In this document: in pieces, positions 7,326-15,745 of the stretch
Layout: each line of letters begins with the position of its first letter
Position numbering within the stretch: the stretch's first letter is position 1
NCBI GenBank assembly: GCA_003451675.1
Contig: DMCY01000014.1
Location: 1 to 18,711, forward strand
DNA: 18,711 nt
DNA from: Candidatus Atribacteria bacterium
Lineage (GTDB): Bacteria; Atribacterota; JS1; SB-45; 34-128
Direction: 5' to 3'
Translations under genes and position numbers: made by a program
Notes under the pieces: generated by a model
Seen by the model: the letters and a program-made list of their open reading frames with translations, nothing else
Told to the model about the DNA's origin: nothing
The model's database searches: none

Positions 7326-8390
7326 CTAAATTATTTCCAGTTTTTCTATATAATTCTTTAAAGAATTTCTTTTATTTCCATCTCTCCCTATTGTAGCCTT
7401 TGCTGTGACAAGAGAGTTTAAAATAGCTTCTTCTGTAGATTCGACCACTGCTCTAAAAATAAGATTTATATAATTTTCATTTAACCTCTTTATATTAACT
7501 ATTTTATTTGGTTCATAATGTAACACCTTATTTCCTGTGCTAAAAGCAATTACTATTTCTCCACTACCATTATCTATAAATGAACCTGTTTTACTTGATC
7601 CAACTATTGCTCTTTTTGAAATTCTTTTGAGCTGTCTGGGGGTCAGGGGGATATCAGTTGCTAAAATAATTATTAGCGATTCTTTTGTTTCCCCGACATT
7701 TAAATTATCTTCATTATCTATTTCGCATATCCTTTTTCCTACTTCTTTTCCTTTTATAATCAAGTCTTCTTTTTTACCCATGTTAGTTAAAACTAAAACT
7801 CCTACCGTGTATTTTGTATCATCAAGCATTAATACCCTTGATGAACTTCCTATTCCGCCTTTCAACTGATAACATGACATTCCTGTTCCCGCTCCAATTG
7901 CTCCCTCTTCAAACATTTCCTGCGCATTTCCTATAGCTTCAAATATATGCTCTTTTTTTACATGTCTACCCCTTATATCATTCAAATATCCATCATTACA
8001 CTCACATATAATTGGATTAACAGTTCCAGTTGTCTTACCTATATCATCATTTGTTTTTAGCATATATTCTATCAAAGCATCACAAGCAGTACCTACACCA
8101 AGGGTATTTGTCAAAACAATAGGAGTTTCAATTGTTCCAAGTTCTTCTATCTGAATAGTTCCGATAGTTTTCCCAAAACCATTTATTATATGATTTGCAG
8201 CAAATACTTTTTCCTTAAAAATATTTCTTTCATGGGGCAATATGACAGTTACACCTGTTTTTACTTTATCTTCATCTAAGGTAATATGACCTACTTTTAC
8301 TCCTTTTACATCAGTTATTAAGTCCTTCTCTCCTGTTTTCATATTTCCAATGATGATTCCGTAATCTCTTATTCTTTTCTTTTTTTTCAT
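7326..8390 (-). CDS. DmpA/P1-family (S58) self-processing aminopeptidase
   Basis: An N-terminal-nucleophile hydrolase related to Ochrobactrum DmpA and to beta-aminopeptidases (BapA), which release N-terminal D- or L-Ala or beta-amino acids. Family marks, numbered from this start: RIRDYGIIIG and ITDVKGVKVGH at the N-terminus, TNTLGVGT (94-101), the autocleavage site GGIG/SSSR giving Ser182 as nucleophile, TDIPLTPRQLKR (245-256) and VESTEEAILNS (316-326). The frame is open further upstream, but ATG at 8390, six bases after AAGGAGC, matches where relatives begin; the extra upstream residues belong to a foreign remnant (8391-8525). Cytoplasmic, 354 residues, about family length. Preceded by the transporter ATPases, so imported D-Ala- or beta-linked peptides are plausible substrates. 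Confidence 0.9.
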   Translation of the reverse strand: MKKKKRIRDYGIIIGNMKTGEKDLITDVKGVKVGHITLDEDKVKTGVTVILPHERNIFKEKVFAANHIINGFGKTIGTIQIEELGTIETPIVLTNTLGVGTACDALIEYMLKTNDDIGKTTGTVNPIICECNDGYLNDIRGRHVKKEHIFEAIGNAQEMFEEGAIGAGTGMSCYQLKGGIGSSSRVLMLDDTKYTVGVLVLTNMGKKEDLIIKGKEVGKRICEIDNEDNLNVGETKESLIIILATDIPLTPRQLKRISKRAIVGSSKTGSFIDNGSGEIVIAFSTGNKVLHYEPNKIVNIKRLNENYINLIFRAVVESTEEAILNSLVTAKATIGRDGNKRNSLKNYIEKLEII

Positions 8391-8525
8391 AAAGTGCTCC
8401 TTAATATAATCAGCCGTTTCTTTAGATCCTTTCACCAATTTTTCTTCTTTGATAACTGAGATGGTTGTTAAAGCTGCCGTAAAGTGGTGAGCGTTAGCTC
8501 CCTCAAGGTATTTGCTTAATGAAAG
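8391..8525 (-). pseudogene. C-terminal-domain scrap of a probable class-III (PLP) aminotransferase, fused in frame to the DmpA-type gene
   Basis: Directly upstream of and in frame with the DmpA ATG, 45 codons read LSKYLEGANAHHFTAALTT, then ISVIKEEKLVKGSKE, TADYIKEHF. The pattern GN..(x)AALATI.VIEEEKLVE...E.GEYL is characteristic of class-III aminotransferases just after the PLP domain; about 400 upstream and 60-80 downstream residues are missing. Upstream the frame ends at TAA (8528-8526). The DmpA ribosome site (AAGGAGC) is formed from the codons for IKEH. The likely history is a deletion that removed most of an aminotransferase gene and left this piece as leader. The match is by eye and short, so the family call is moderate. 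Confidence 0.5.
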
Positions 8526-8584
8526 TTATCAGTTGAATAATTTGAGGTAGTATTTAATAGAAATTCAAAGTATTAGAACCTCAA

Positions 8585-9568
8585 TTAATTTATAGGAAAA
8601 TGACACTTAACTAAATGTCCTTTACCTATTTCTCTAATTTCAGGCTCTACTTTCAAACATATACTTTTCGCATAAGGACATCTTGTATGAAATCTACAGC
8701 CTCGGGGCGGATCTATTGGGCTCGGAATTTCACCTTTGGGAAGGACTTTTTTCTTTTTCTTTCTGGGATCAGGATATGGAATTGAGTTAAGGAGGAGTGC
8801 TGTATAAGGATGTTTAGGGGTTAAAAATATATCATCTTTTGAACCAATCTCCATAATATGTCCAAGATACATCACTGCCATATAATCAGCCATGTAATCT
8901 ATTACGGCTAGGTCGTGAGTAATAAAAAGATAAGTCAAAGAAAATTCTTTCTTAAGATCCTTCAGCATTTTCAAAATAACGGCCTGTACTGAAACATCAA
9001 GGGCAGATGTGGGTTCATCTAAAACTAGGAATTCTGGTTTTAAAACAAGCGATCTCGCCACAGCAATACGTTGACGTTGACCTCCGCTAAATTCGTGAGG
9101 ATATCGAAACATATGCTCTTCTCGCAGACCAACTTGTTCAAGTATATCTTTTACCCTTTCGTAGATCTCTTCAGATGAAAGATTAAAATGTATCTGTAAA
9201 CCTTCTCCTATTATATTTTTTACAAGTTTTCTGGGATGGAGTGAATTGTATGGATCTTGCGAGACGATCTGCATTTTTCGACGAAACATACGGAGTTCCC
9301 TTTTATTAAGAGAAGTAATATCTGTTGAAAGATATCGAATAACACCTGATGTCGGCTCAATTAAACGAAGTATTGTACGGCCAATTGTAGTTTTTCCGGA
9401 GCCAGATTCACCAACAATACCAAAGGTACTGTTTTTAGGGATATCAAAAGAAACATCATCAACGGCTTTAACATACTTAGGAGAAGAAAATAATCCCTGT
9501 TTAATAGAAAAATATTCTTTGAGATGCTCGATATGCACTAAATTTTTTCTTTCTATTTTAGTTTGCAC
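8585..9568 (-). CDS. dppF: Dipeptide/oligopeptide ABC transporter ATPase, DppF/OppF type
   Basis: One of the two ATPases that power peptide import. Walker A GESGSGKT (53-60), Q-loop QDPYNSL (104-110), signature SGGQRQR (161-167), Walker B LVLDEPTSALD (181-191) and switch His218 are all present. The C-terminal extension carries the oligopeptide-transporter Cys set C291, C297, C304, C322 (GCRFHTRCPYA) known in some DppD proteins to bind an iron-sulfur cluster. The start is GTG at 9568, which overlaps the end of the preceding dppD-type gene by 11 bases, implying translational coupling; GAAGG lies about nine bases upstream. It is the last gene of the transporter block. 327 residues, normal length. 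Confidence 0.94.
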   Translation of the reverse strand: MQTKIERKNLVHIEHLKEYFSIKQGLFSSPKYVKAVDDVSFDIPKNSTFGIVGESGSGKTTIGRTILRLIEPTSGVIRYLSTDITSLNKRELRMFRRKMQIVSQDPYNSLHPRKLVKNIIGEGLQIHFNLSSEEIYERVKDILEQVGLREEHMFRYPHEFSGGQRQRIAVARSLVLKPEFLVLDEPTSALDVSVQAVILKMLKDLKKEFSLTYLFITHDLAVIDYMADYMAVMYLGHIMEIGSKDDIFLTPKHPYTALLLNSIPYPDPRKKKKKVLPKGEIPSPIDPPRGCRFHTRCPYAKSICLKVEPEIREIGKGHLVKCHFPIN

Positions 9569-10553
9569 TTTTTATACCTTCTTTCGAATATAAATAACAG
9601 GCCGAGTAATGTCCTGGTTTAATTTCCATTAAAGGTGGTAATTTTTTTTCACAGATATCCATAGCATATTTACATCTTGGATGAAAACGACAGCCAGTAG
9701 GCGGGCTAACCAAATCCGGAACAATCCCCGGTATACTTTCGAGTTCATCTGTCCTCCCGATCTTTGGTACTGCTTTAAGAAGACCTTTGGTATAAGGATG
9801 AAAAGGATTTTCAAAGATATTAATTGTTCTTGCATATTCAACCATATTACCGGCATACATTACTGCCATTTTATCACAAAATTCCGCTGCCACTCCCATA
9901 TCATGAGTTATTAATATAACAGCATTTCCAAACTTCTTTACCAACTCATCAAGAAGCTCCAAGATTTGAGCTTGTATAGTTACATCAAGAGCAGAAGTAG
10001 GTTCATCTGCAATAAGAAGTTTCGGATTAGAAGATAGGGCCATGGCTATCATTACTCTTTGAGCCATTCCTCCGCTTAACTCATGGGGATAAAGATTTAT
10101 GGTCCTTTTCCAATCAAGCCCAGCTATTTCCAACATTCTTCTAACTTCTGAATATACTTCCTTATCTATATTCTTCTTTTTACTTCTGGCAATGCTTTCA
10201 GCTATCTGAAACCCTACTTTCATTACCGGATTAAGGGCAGCGATGGGCTCCTGAAAGATCATAGCAATTTCTCTACCTCGAATATCATTAAGTTTATCTT
10301 CTTCCATAGAAGTTAATAATTTATCTTCAAATATTATATTTCCTTCAATTATCTCACCCGGTTGCTCAATTAGACCCATTGCAGATAAAGCTGTTACGGA
10401 CTTACCACATCCGGTTTCCCCAACTATCCCAAGTCTTTCTCCATGATTCATCCATAGTTCTACGCCATTTAGTGCTTTTATTACTCCGCGGTAAGTATAG
10501 AAGACAACTTTAAGTTTACTGACGTCTAAAAGATTCCCTCTCATCTTTTTCAT
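9558..10553 (-). CDS. dppD: Dipeptide/oligopeptide ABC transporter ATPase, DppD/OppD type
   Basis: The partner ATPase of the importer. Walker A GETGCGKS (45-52), Q101 in FQEPIAALNPV, signature LSGGMAQR (159-166), Walker B LLIADEPTSALD (179-190) and His217 are intact. The SGGMAQR variant is typical of OppD/DppD, while OppF/DppF has SGGQRQR. The C-terminal Cys set is C288, C294, C301 and C319. ATG at 10553 is preceded by AGGAGGT, which is built from the last codons and stop of the permease gene (Arg-Leu-Arg-Arg-stop, ending 10557), so translation is tightly coupled. MRG at residue 4 is a weaker alternative start. Confidence 0.94.
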   Translation of the reverse strand: MKKMRGNLLDVSKLKVVFYTYRGVIKALNGVELWMNHGERLGIVGETGCGKSVTALSAMGLIEQPGEIIEGNIIFEDKLLTSMEEDKLNDIRGREIAMIFQEPIAALNPVMKVGFQIAESIARSKKKNIDKEVYSEVRRMLEIAGLDWKRTINLYPHELSGGMAQRVMIAMALSSNPKLLIADEPTSALDVTIQAQILELLDELVKKFGNAVILITHDMGVAAEFCDKMAVMYAGNMVEYARTINIFENPFHPYTKGLLKAVPKIGRTDELESIPGIVPDLVSPPTGCRFHPRCKYAMDICEKKLPPLMEIKPGHYSACYLYSKEGIKSAN

Positions 10554-10556
10554 ATT

Positions 10557-11465
10557 TTACCTCCTGAGCCTTGGGTCTAATATATCTCTAATGCCATCAC
10601 CTAAAAAATTAAAACCCAGAACGACTATCGCTATAGCAATACCAGGAAAAGTAGTTATCCACCATTGGTCTACAAGATAACTACGACCATCACTTACAAT
10701 TGCTCCCCATTCTGGTGTCGGAGGTTGGGCCCCAAGTCCAAGAAAGCCAAGACCGGCTGCAGTAAGAATAATAGTTCCCATTCTTAAAGTAAGTTGAACA
10801 ACTACCGGAGATATAGACATGGGTAAAACATGAAAGGCTATTATCCTAAAATCTTTTGCTCCTATTGCCTTTATAGCTTCTATATATGGTTGAGATTTAA
10901 CTTTCATTGCTTCAGCTCTTCCAAGTCTGGCATACACTGTCCAATCTACCAGTGCAATAGCTATCATTGTATTAGTAAGATTTGGGCCAAGTGCAGCAGT
11001 TAGTACCATAGCTAATACCAGTCTTGGAAATGCCAAAAACATATCTGTTATCCTCATGAGGACTTCATCAACAACTCCTCCAAAATAACCTGCGATAATA
11101 CCAACTACTAAACCAATAATAATGCTTATTATTGATACGATAAAAATTATCCACACCTCAACTCTTGTTCCATAAATAACACGGCTATATACATCTCGGC
11201 CATATTGATCTGTACCAAAAATGTGTTGAGAACTCGGAGGAAGTAATCTCTCATTCATATTTTGGGCAGTAGGGTTGTAAGAAGTTAATAATGGTGCAAA
11301 GATGGCAATACATAAAAATATAAGTATTATTACAGTTCCAATCATTGCAAGAGGGGTACTTTTCCATAAATAGAAAGTATGTTTCCAATCTTCAAGAATG
11401 GGTTCTCTTTGTTTAAGAAATAATTCTATTTTTCCTTTTAGCGATATATTTTTTACAATATTCAT
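10557..11465 (-). CDS. dppC: Dipeptide/oligopeptide ABC transporter permease, DppC/OppC type
   Basis: Inner-membrane subunit. A cytoplasmic N-terminal tail (1-38) leads into a first membrane helix (about 39-61), an external loop with FGTDQYGRDVYSRVIYGTR (83-101), the conserved DppC signature, and five further hydrophobic helices. The EAA coupling loop that meets the ATPases is at 194-210 (YIEAIKAIGAKDFRII). The C-terminus GDGIRDILDPRLRR is the family ending. 302 residues. ATG at 11465 lies 21 bases after the dppB stop and behind AAAGGAA. Confidence 0.95.
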   Translation of the reverse strand: MNIVKNISLKGKIELFLKQREPILEDWKHTFYLWKSTPLAMIGTVIILIFLCIAIFAPLLTSYNPTAQNMNERLLPPSSQHIFGTDQYGRDVYSRVIYGTRVEVWIIFIVSIISIIIGLVVGIIAGYFGGVVDEVLMRITDMFLAFPRLVLAMVLTAALGPNLTNTMIAIALVDWTVYARLGRAEAMKVKSQPYIEAIKAIGAKDFRIIAFHVLPMSISPVVVQLTLRMGTIILTAAGLGFLGLGAQPPTPEWGAIVSDGRSYLVDQWWITTFPGIAIAIVVLGFNFLGDGIRDILDPRLRR

Positions 11466-11486
11466 AATTTTTTTCTATTCCTTTCT

Positions 11487-12494
11487 TCAAACTCGCATTC
11501 TTGGATCAAGAGCAGCATAAGAAATATCTACAATGAGGTTGGCAAGAGAATAAACAAATGCGATAAATAGAGTTCCTCCTGTTACAGCTGGATAATCCAA
11601 TACGAGTAAAGCATTTACAATATATCTTCCCAAACCAGGCCAACTAAAAATAGTTTCGGTAAGTACAGCACCGCTTAAAAGGCTTCCAAAGGAAAGACCT
11701 ATTACGGTGACAACAGGTATAAGTGCATTCTTAAGGGCATGACGATATATTACTAACCTTTTTGAAAGCCCCTTGGATTTGGCTGTTCTTATGAAATCTT
11801 GCCTTAAAATGTCCAGCATACTTGCTCTCATTATTCTTGCTATTGATGCAGCCGAAGCGTAGCCGAGAACGAATGCGGGAAGTATAATATGACGAAGCCC
11901 GTCCCAAAAAGCTATCCAATCTCTTGTAATAATAGAATCTAATAGTAAGAGTCCGGTAATATGAGTAGGAAAAATAAAAAGATTGTGTCTGCCTCCACCC
12001 GGAAGCCAATCAAGATGATAATAAAACAATAATAGCAGTAACAAACCGAGCCAAAAAACTGGCATCGATACCCCTAAAATAGAAAATACTCTTGAAAAAT
12101 GATCAACAGACTTATTTCGATAGATTGCAGAAAATACTCCAAGAACTACTCCGACTACTACAGCAAAAATCATAGAAGCAATTGCTAATTCAATAGTGGC
12201 AGGAAAATAATTTATTATATCTTTTAAGACAGGTCGATTTGATTTGAGAGATATTCCAAAATCTGCATGAACTATACCCTTTAAGTAATCAATGAATTGT
12301 AATAATACTGGTTTATCTAAGCCGAGCTGATGCCTCATTTGATCAACAAGCTCTATGGGGGCATTTCCACCTAATATCGCTCCAACTGGGTCTGCGGGAA
12401 TAACGTGAGTTATAAAAAAAACGATTGTTGCTACTCCCAACATAACAATAACCATTAAAAAAATTCTTTTTAGAATATATGTTCCCAATTTCAT
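11487..12494 (-). CDS. dppB: Dipeptide/oligopeptide ABC transporter permease, DppB/OppB type
   Basis: The other membrane subunit, 335 residues from ATG 12494 (MKLGTYILKRIFLM). That start has an AAAGGAA site at proper spacing and matches where DppB proteins begin; an upstream in-frame TTG at 12578 would add 28 residues that include one arm of the inverted repeat, so I reject it. Features: first helix 10-31, the ADFGISLKSNRPV segment (77-89), the SMPVFWLGL helix start (143-151), the EAA-like loop DFIRTAKSKGLSKRLVIYRHALKNA (233-257) and the final DPRMRV. Follows the binding-protein gene after a 139-base gap. Confidence 0.95.
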   Translation of the reverse strand: MKLGTYILKRIFLMVIVMLGVATIVFFITHVIPADPVGAILGGNAPIELVDQMRHQLGLDKPVLLQFIDYLKGIVHADFGISLKSNRPVLKDIINYFPATIELAIASMIFAVVVGVVLGVFSAIYRNKSVDHFSRVFSILGVSMPVFWLGLLLLLLFYYHLDWLPGGGRHNLFIFPTHITGLLLLDSIITRDWIAFWDGLRHIILPAFVLGYASAASIARIMRASMLDILRQDFIRTAKSKGLSKRLVIYRHALKNALIPVVTVIGLSFGSLLSGAVLTETIFSWPGLGRYIVNALLVLDYPAVTGGTLFIAFVYSLANLIVDISYAALDPRMRV

Positions 12495-12524
12495 TTTAAA
12501 AATTCCTTTATTCTTTAAAATAAA

Positions 12525-12589
12525 AATAGTGGTCTCAGTGTAGGAACTCATCTGCAAAATATATACTAAGCAATCCAAAGACCACTATT
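12525..12589 (-). repeat. Stem-loop between the binding-protein and permease genes
   Basis: AATAGTGGTCT (12525-12535) and AGACCACTATT (12579-12589) are exact 11-base complements separated by 43 bases. No T-run follows, so a simple intrinsic terminator is unlikely. Such hairpins after a solute-binding-protein gene commonly protect its mRNA and keep it in excess over the permeases; this role is inferred from position. The remaining gap bases show nothing else. Confidence 0.6.
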
Positions 12590-12633
12590 CATAGATGAAC
12601 TACAATCCTCTTTATAACTTCAATTTTTAGATA

Positions 12634-14193
12634 TTATTTATACACTTCTGTAAGATCAAAGTGGACAGAATAACCTTCGGCAGCTTTATCGTAATTTTCC
12701 ACTTCATTTCTTACTCCCCAGTATGTGATTGGTTGATACATCATAGCAAATGGACCATATATATGCCAATAGTTGGTAAGATCCTGATACATCTGAAAAC
12801 GCCTATCTTCATTTATTTCTTTACCTGCAGCTTCTGCAAGATCAGCGGCATAATCATCATACCATACACATCTCCAGGCAAGTTGCTTCACTCGATAATT
12901 TGCAAAAGGATTAGCAAGAGCATCTGCATCCGGATAATCGACCCCCCAACCTGCGATAATCATCTGTAATCCTTGTTCTCTAAATTTTGCATACATTTGT
13001 GATGCTTGCATTAAATTTATTTCTGCTCTTATCCCTATCTTGGCAAGATTTTCCTGAACAACTACAGCTTCGGTTCTTCGACGTTCTGTTGTATTTGTCA
13101 CCAACTCTACATCAAAACCATCGGCATACCCCGCTTCGGCCATAAGTTCTTTTGCTTTTTCTATGTCCTGATAATAAGGATTATTTTCAACATAACCAAA
13201 GTATCCTACAGGAAGAAATTGCTGATTGTTTATTGCGAACCCAGCCATTACTTCATCGATTATTGCATCATAGTCTATGGCGTATTTCACAGCTTGTCTT
13301 ACTCTTGCATCTTTAAAAGGTCCCCAACCAGCATTCATACCAACATACTCATCACTTTGTCCAGGAGTAGTAACGATAGAAATATCGGGAGAACCTTTAA
13401 GTGAATTAGCTTGCTCAGCAGTTAAGTTCCATGCTATATCTATATCCCCTTTCTTGAGACGTAAAAGTTGATCAGTAGATTCTGGAATATCTTGAATAAT
13501 TATAGTCTTAATCCTGGGCGCTCCTTGCCAATAGTTCTCGTTGGCAACAAGAACTACACTTATCTTACGAGACCATTCTTTAAGTGTATATGGACCAGCA
13601 CCAGCAGTATGGTCTGTTAGCCATGCCTGCCCCATATCATCATCTACTTCATGTTCCTTTACAACTTTTGGATTTAAAATACCATTACCACCTAATATGG
13701 TTAGAACAATGTTTGAGGGGGCACCATTGGTAATTATTTTAATGGTGTAATCATCAAGAGCTGTAATCCCTTCTTCTGTTAATCCTATAACATCAGAGTA
13801 AAGCCAGCAAGGAGACTTCTGGAGATTTAAGACTCTTTGGAAAGAATAAACAACCGCATCCGCTTTTAGAGGATCACCATTTGCAAAGACTAATCCTTTG
13901 TGGAGTCGGAATGTCCAGGTTTTACCATCAGGCGCAAGCTCCCAACTCTCAGCAAGATCTGGAACTACTATAAATTTTTCATCCTTAATTTCAATCTTTA
14001 CAAGTGCTGCATATATATTTTTTAGCATAGCATTAGGTAGAACTTCAAAAGATACCCCAGGATCGTGGGTAATATATATTTCTGTATTTGCCCCGATAAC
14101 CAAAGTGTCCTTTGGAATAGCTGCATTTGCCATGCTAGTAAGTGCAAGAAATAATACGAGTAGGATTGTTAATATAAACTCTTTTCTGTACAT
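12634..14193 (-). CDS. Periplasmic peptide-binding protein of the ABC importer (family 5 solute-binding protein)
   Basis: A 519-residue DppA/OppA-type binding protein (SBP_bac_5). Residues 1-24 are a Sec signal peptide (basic MYRKE, hydrophobic core, predicted cut MANA/A). There is no lipobox Cys, so it is a soluble periplasmic protein. The family signature AESWELAPDGKTWTFRLHKG lies near 80-100, followed by FANGDPLKADAVVYSFQR, and the lobe-crossing GPYTLKEW and VRQAVKYAIDYDAI segments are present. ATG at 14193 follows AAAGGAGGT by seven bases. Ligand cannot be read off; the neighbours (NlpC/P60, D- and iso-peptide hydrolases) suggest murein-derived or racemised di/tripeptides. Confidence 0.93.
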   Translation of the reverse strand: MYRKEFILTILLVLFLALTSMANAAIPKDTLVIGANTEIYITHDPGVSFEVLPNAMLKNIYAALVKIEIKDEKFIVVPDLAESWELAPDGKTWTFRLHKGLVFANGDPLKADAVVYSFQRVLNLQKSPCWLYSDVIGLTEEGITALDDYTIKIITNGAPSNIVLTILGGNGILNPKVVKEHEVDDDMGQAWLTDHTAGAGPYTLKEWSRKISVVLVANENYWQGAPRIKTIIIQDIPESTDQLLRLKKGDIDIAWNLTAEQANSLKGSPDISIVTTPGQSDEYVGMNAGWGPFKDARVRQAVKYAIDYDAIIDEVMAGFAINNQQFLPVGYFGYVENNPYYQDIEKAKELMAEAGYADGFDVELVTNTTERRRTEAVVVQENLAKIGIRAEINLMQASQMYAKFREQGLQMIIAGWGVDYPDADALANPFANYRVKQLAWRCVWYDDYAADLAEAAGKEINEDRRFQMYQDLTNYWHIYGPFAMMYQPITYWGVRNEVENYDKAAEGYSVHFDLTEVYK

Positions 14194-14332
14194 AACGAAA
14201 ACCTCCTTTAAGAATATTTACTTCCTTAATTAAAAGTCAAAATCATTAATTTGTCTATGACACCACCTCCTTTGAGTTCAAATTATTTTCATTTTTTTTA
14301 GGGCATCACCTTCTTCTAAAATCATATAACTA
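14194..14332 (-). other. Intergenic leader with orphan ribosome binding sites
   Basis: Besides the true ribosome site of the binding-protein gene, this gap holds AAAGGAGGTGGTG (from 14273), perfectly spaced before ATA at 14258, which would read ten codons (IDKLMILTFN) to TAA at 14226, and GAAGAAGGTG just before ATG CCC TAA near 14306. If the ATA was once ATG, this was a leader peptide or the stub of a gene. I saw no convincing promoter: TTGACT at about 14238 has only a weak TATTCT 18 bases on, and that would leave almost no leader. Confidence 0.3.
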
Positions 14333-15697
14333 TTATTGAAATTTCCGGGCAGTTGTAAATGCCTCTAAATAGCTTCTGCCTCCACTCATAAGCAATTGGT
14401 GTAGTTCCATAATAAAAACTCCATGAACAGTTATTGGTTTTACACTTCCATTTTTGTTTTTTATTCCATATCCAGCACCAGAATGAATTATATAATGATT
14501 GTCTCTAACCTTACCTAAATACATTACTACATGTCCCTTCAAATAGATGGGATCGCCTGGTTTTAATTGATTTAGTATATCCTCTCTATCCTTAATAGAA
14601 CCGGTAAACTTAATAGATTTTCCGGCTGCTCCTTCCTCCTGCATTTTAGTATAGCAAGGGATAATAATATTCATAGTTTTATAAATATTCATAATAAATT
14701 GTGCACAATCCCTTCTTTTAAACATACCATCCCATCCATATCTTTCCCCTAATAACTTGAATGCTTGACGAATTATGTTTCCCCTTGTATAAGAAAGATA
14801 ACCTTCACAAAGCTCGTTTGAGCGGGCAATTAAGGCTAATTTGAATTGAAGATATTCGTCTTCATCCTTTATAGGCATCTTTACTGCATAGCAACCTTCT
14901 GCAGATTGGGCATGCAAATTACCAATTGGAATTGATTCTGGAATCTTGTCAAATTCAATTAAAGGAATTTTATCCCCCATCTGAAAAAGAATATTAGAAA
15001 TTTCTTTTATAAAGGGGTTCGGCTCTGTTTCAACTCTACTTTCAGTAACTATTAAAAATTTGTCTGTCTTTAAATAATCAAATACTTCTTTCTTATTCCT
15101 TGCCAGAGCAATATTCTCTGCTTTAATCCATCCTTTGCATATAGTACTTTGAACATAATACCACTTTCTATTTTTACTTTTATGTAAAATTGCTACTGGG
15201 CTCCCAACAGGTAAAATAGTAAGTTGAAAAAGATTTAGATCGATACTTTCTGGTTTCTCAGCAAAAACTACATCAGTGGGAAAAGCCATTATATCTTCTC
15301 TTTTTATTAACATTCCGAATTCTACTGAAATTTCATCAGGTATACCATCAAAATTAGCTTGATATAGAACCTCTTTCTTTACTGTTTCTGAAATTTCATT
15401 AGCAGAAACATCGTAGCGAGGCTTTTTGGGAAATACTTCTTTAGATGAATAGCTCTTCATGGTATTCAATATTTTTTCTTTAGTTATCTTTTTAGGATAT
15501 TTTTCTAAGTCAATTAACCATTCCTCAAATCCTTTAGATTTCATCTTTTTAAAGGATTCTTTATTTAACTTATTTATTTCTTCTATATTTAAAATTAATT
15601 CTTCTGCTTCCCTGGTCTGTTCTATCCAATATTCTGGTTTTAACATAAACCATTCGACCTTAGGAGCACATACAGGTGGTTGCATTAGATTCATCAT
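14333..15697 (-). CDS. NlpC/P60 cysteine peptidase with N-terminal clip and SH3b domains (YkfC-like gamma-D-glutamyl-diamino acid endopeptidase)
   Basis: A 454-residue protein with the four-part architecture of the N_NLPC_P60 proteins: helical N-terminal clip (1-110), two SH3b domains (about 115-200 and 205-280) and the peptidase domain (295-454) opening with YTRGNIIRQAFKLLGERYGW. Catalytic Cys331 is in RRDCAQF (usually DCSG/DCSS), His389 in KGHVVMYLG and the third residue His405 in YIIHSGAGYG. These enzymes cut the gamma-D-Glu to diaminopimelate (or Lys) bond of murein peptides once L-Ala is exposed. There is no signal peptide, so it should work in the cytoplasm on imported peptides, as in the Bacillus ykf-dpp cluster. 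ATG at 15697 (a second ATG follows directly) lies behind AAGGAA. Confidence 0.88.
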   Translation of the reverse strand: MMNLMQPPVCAPKVEWFMLKPEYWIEQTREAEELILNIEEINKLNKESFKKMKSKGFEEWLIDLEKYPKKITKEKILNTMKSYSSKEVFPKKPRYDVSANEISETVKKEVLYQANFDGIPDEISVEFGMLIKREDIMAFPTDVVFAEKPESIDLNLFQLTILPVGSPVAILHKSKNRKWYYVQSTICKGWIKAENIALARNKKEVFDYLKTDKFLIVTESRVETEPNPFIKEISNILFQMGDKIPLIEFDKIPESIPIGNLHAQSAEGCYAVKMPIKDEDEYLQFKLALIARSNELCEGYLSYTRGNIIRQAFKLLGERYGWDGMFKRRDCAQFIMNIYKTMNIIIPCYTKMQEEGAAGKSIKFTGSIKDREDILNQLKPGDPIYLKGHVVMYLGKVRDNHYIIHSGAGYGIKNKNGSVKPITVHGVFIMELHQLLMSGGRSYLEAFTTARKFQ

Positions 15698-15745
15698 AAT
15701 TTACGATTTCCTTAATTTATAAATATGATTAATTGCTCTGTTGTC

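Noticed and set aside
7537..7869. 110-codon plus-strand open frame within the DmpA gene
   Set aside because: Antisense to a gene with a full set of family motifs; its composition is that of a mirrored coding strand and it has no ribosome site.
8391..8438. In-frame 16-residue extension of the DmpA gene from TTG at 8438
   Set aside because: Those residues belong to the aminotransferase-like scrap; ATG 8390 has AAGGAGC and the family's typical start.
9246..9593. 115-codon plus-strand open frame over dppF
   Set aside because: Antisense shadow of the ATPase; no motif of its own.
12495..12578. In-frame 28-residue extension of dppB from TTG at 12578
   Set aside because: It includes an arm of the inverted repeat and lacks a ribosome site, while ATG 12494 has one and matches family starts.
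13898..14233. 111-codon plus-strand open frame over the binding-protein gene
   Set aside because: Antisense to the signal peptide and N-terminal lobe of a well-supported gene.
14194..14260. Promoter directly before the binding-protein gene
   Set aside because: TTGACT has only a weak -10 at 18 bases, and transcription would begin almost at the ribosome site.
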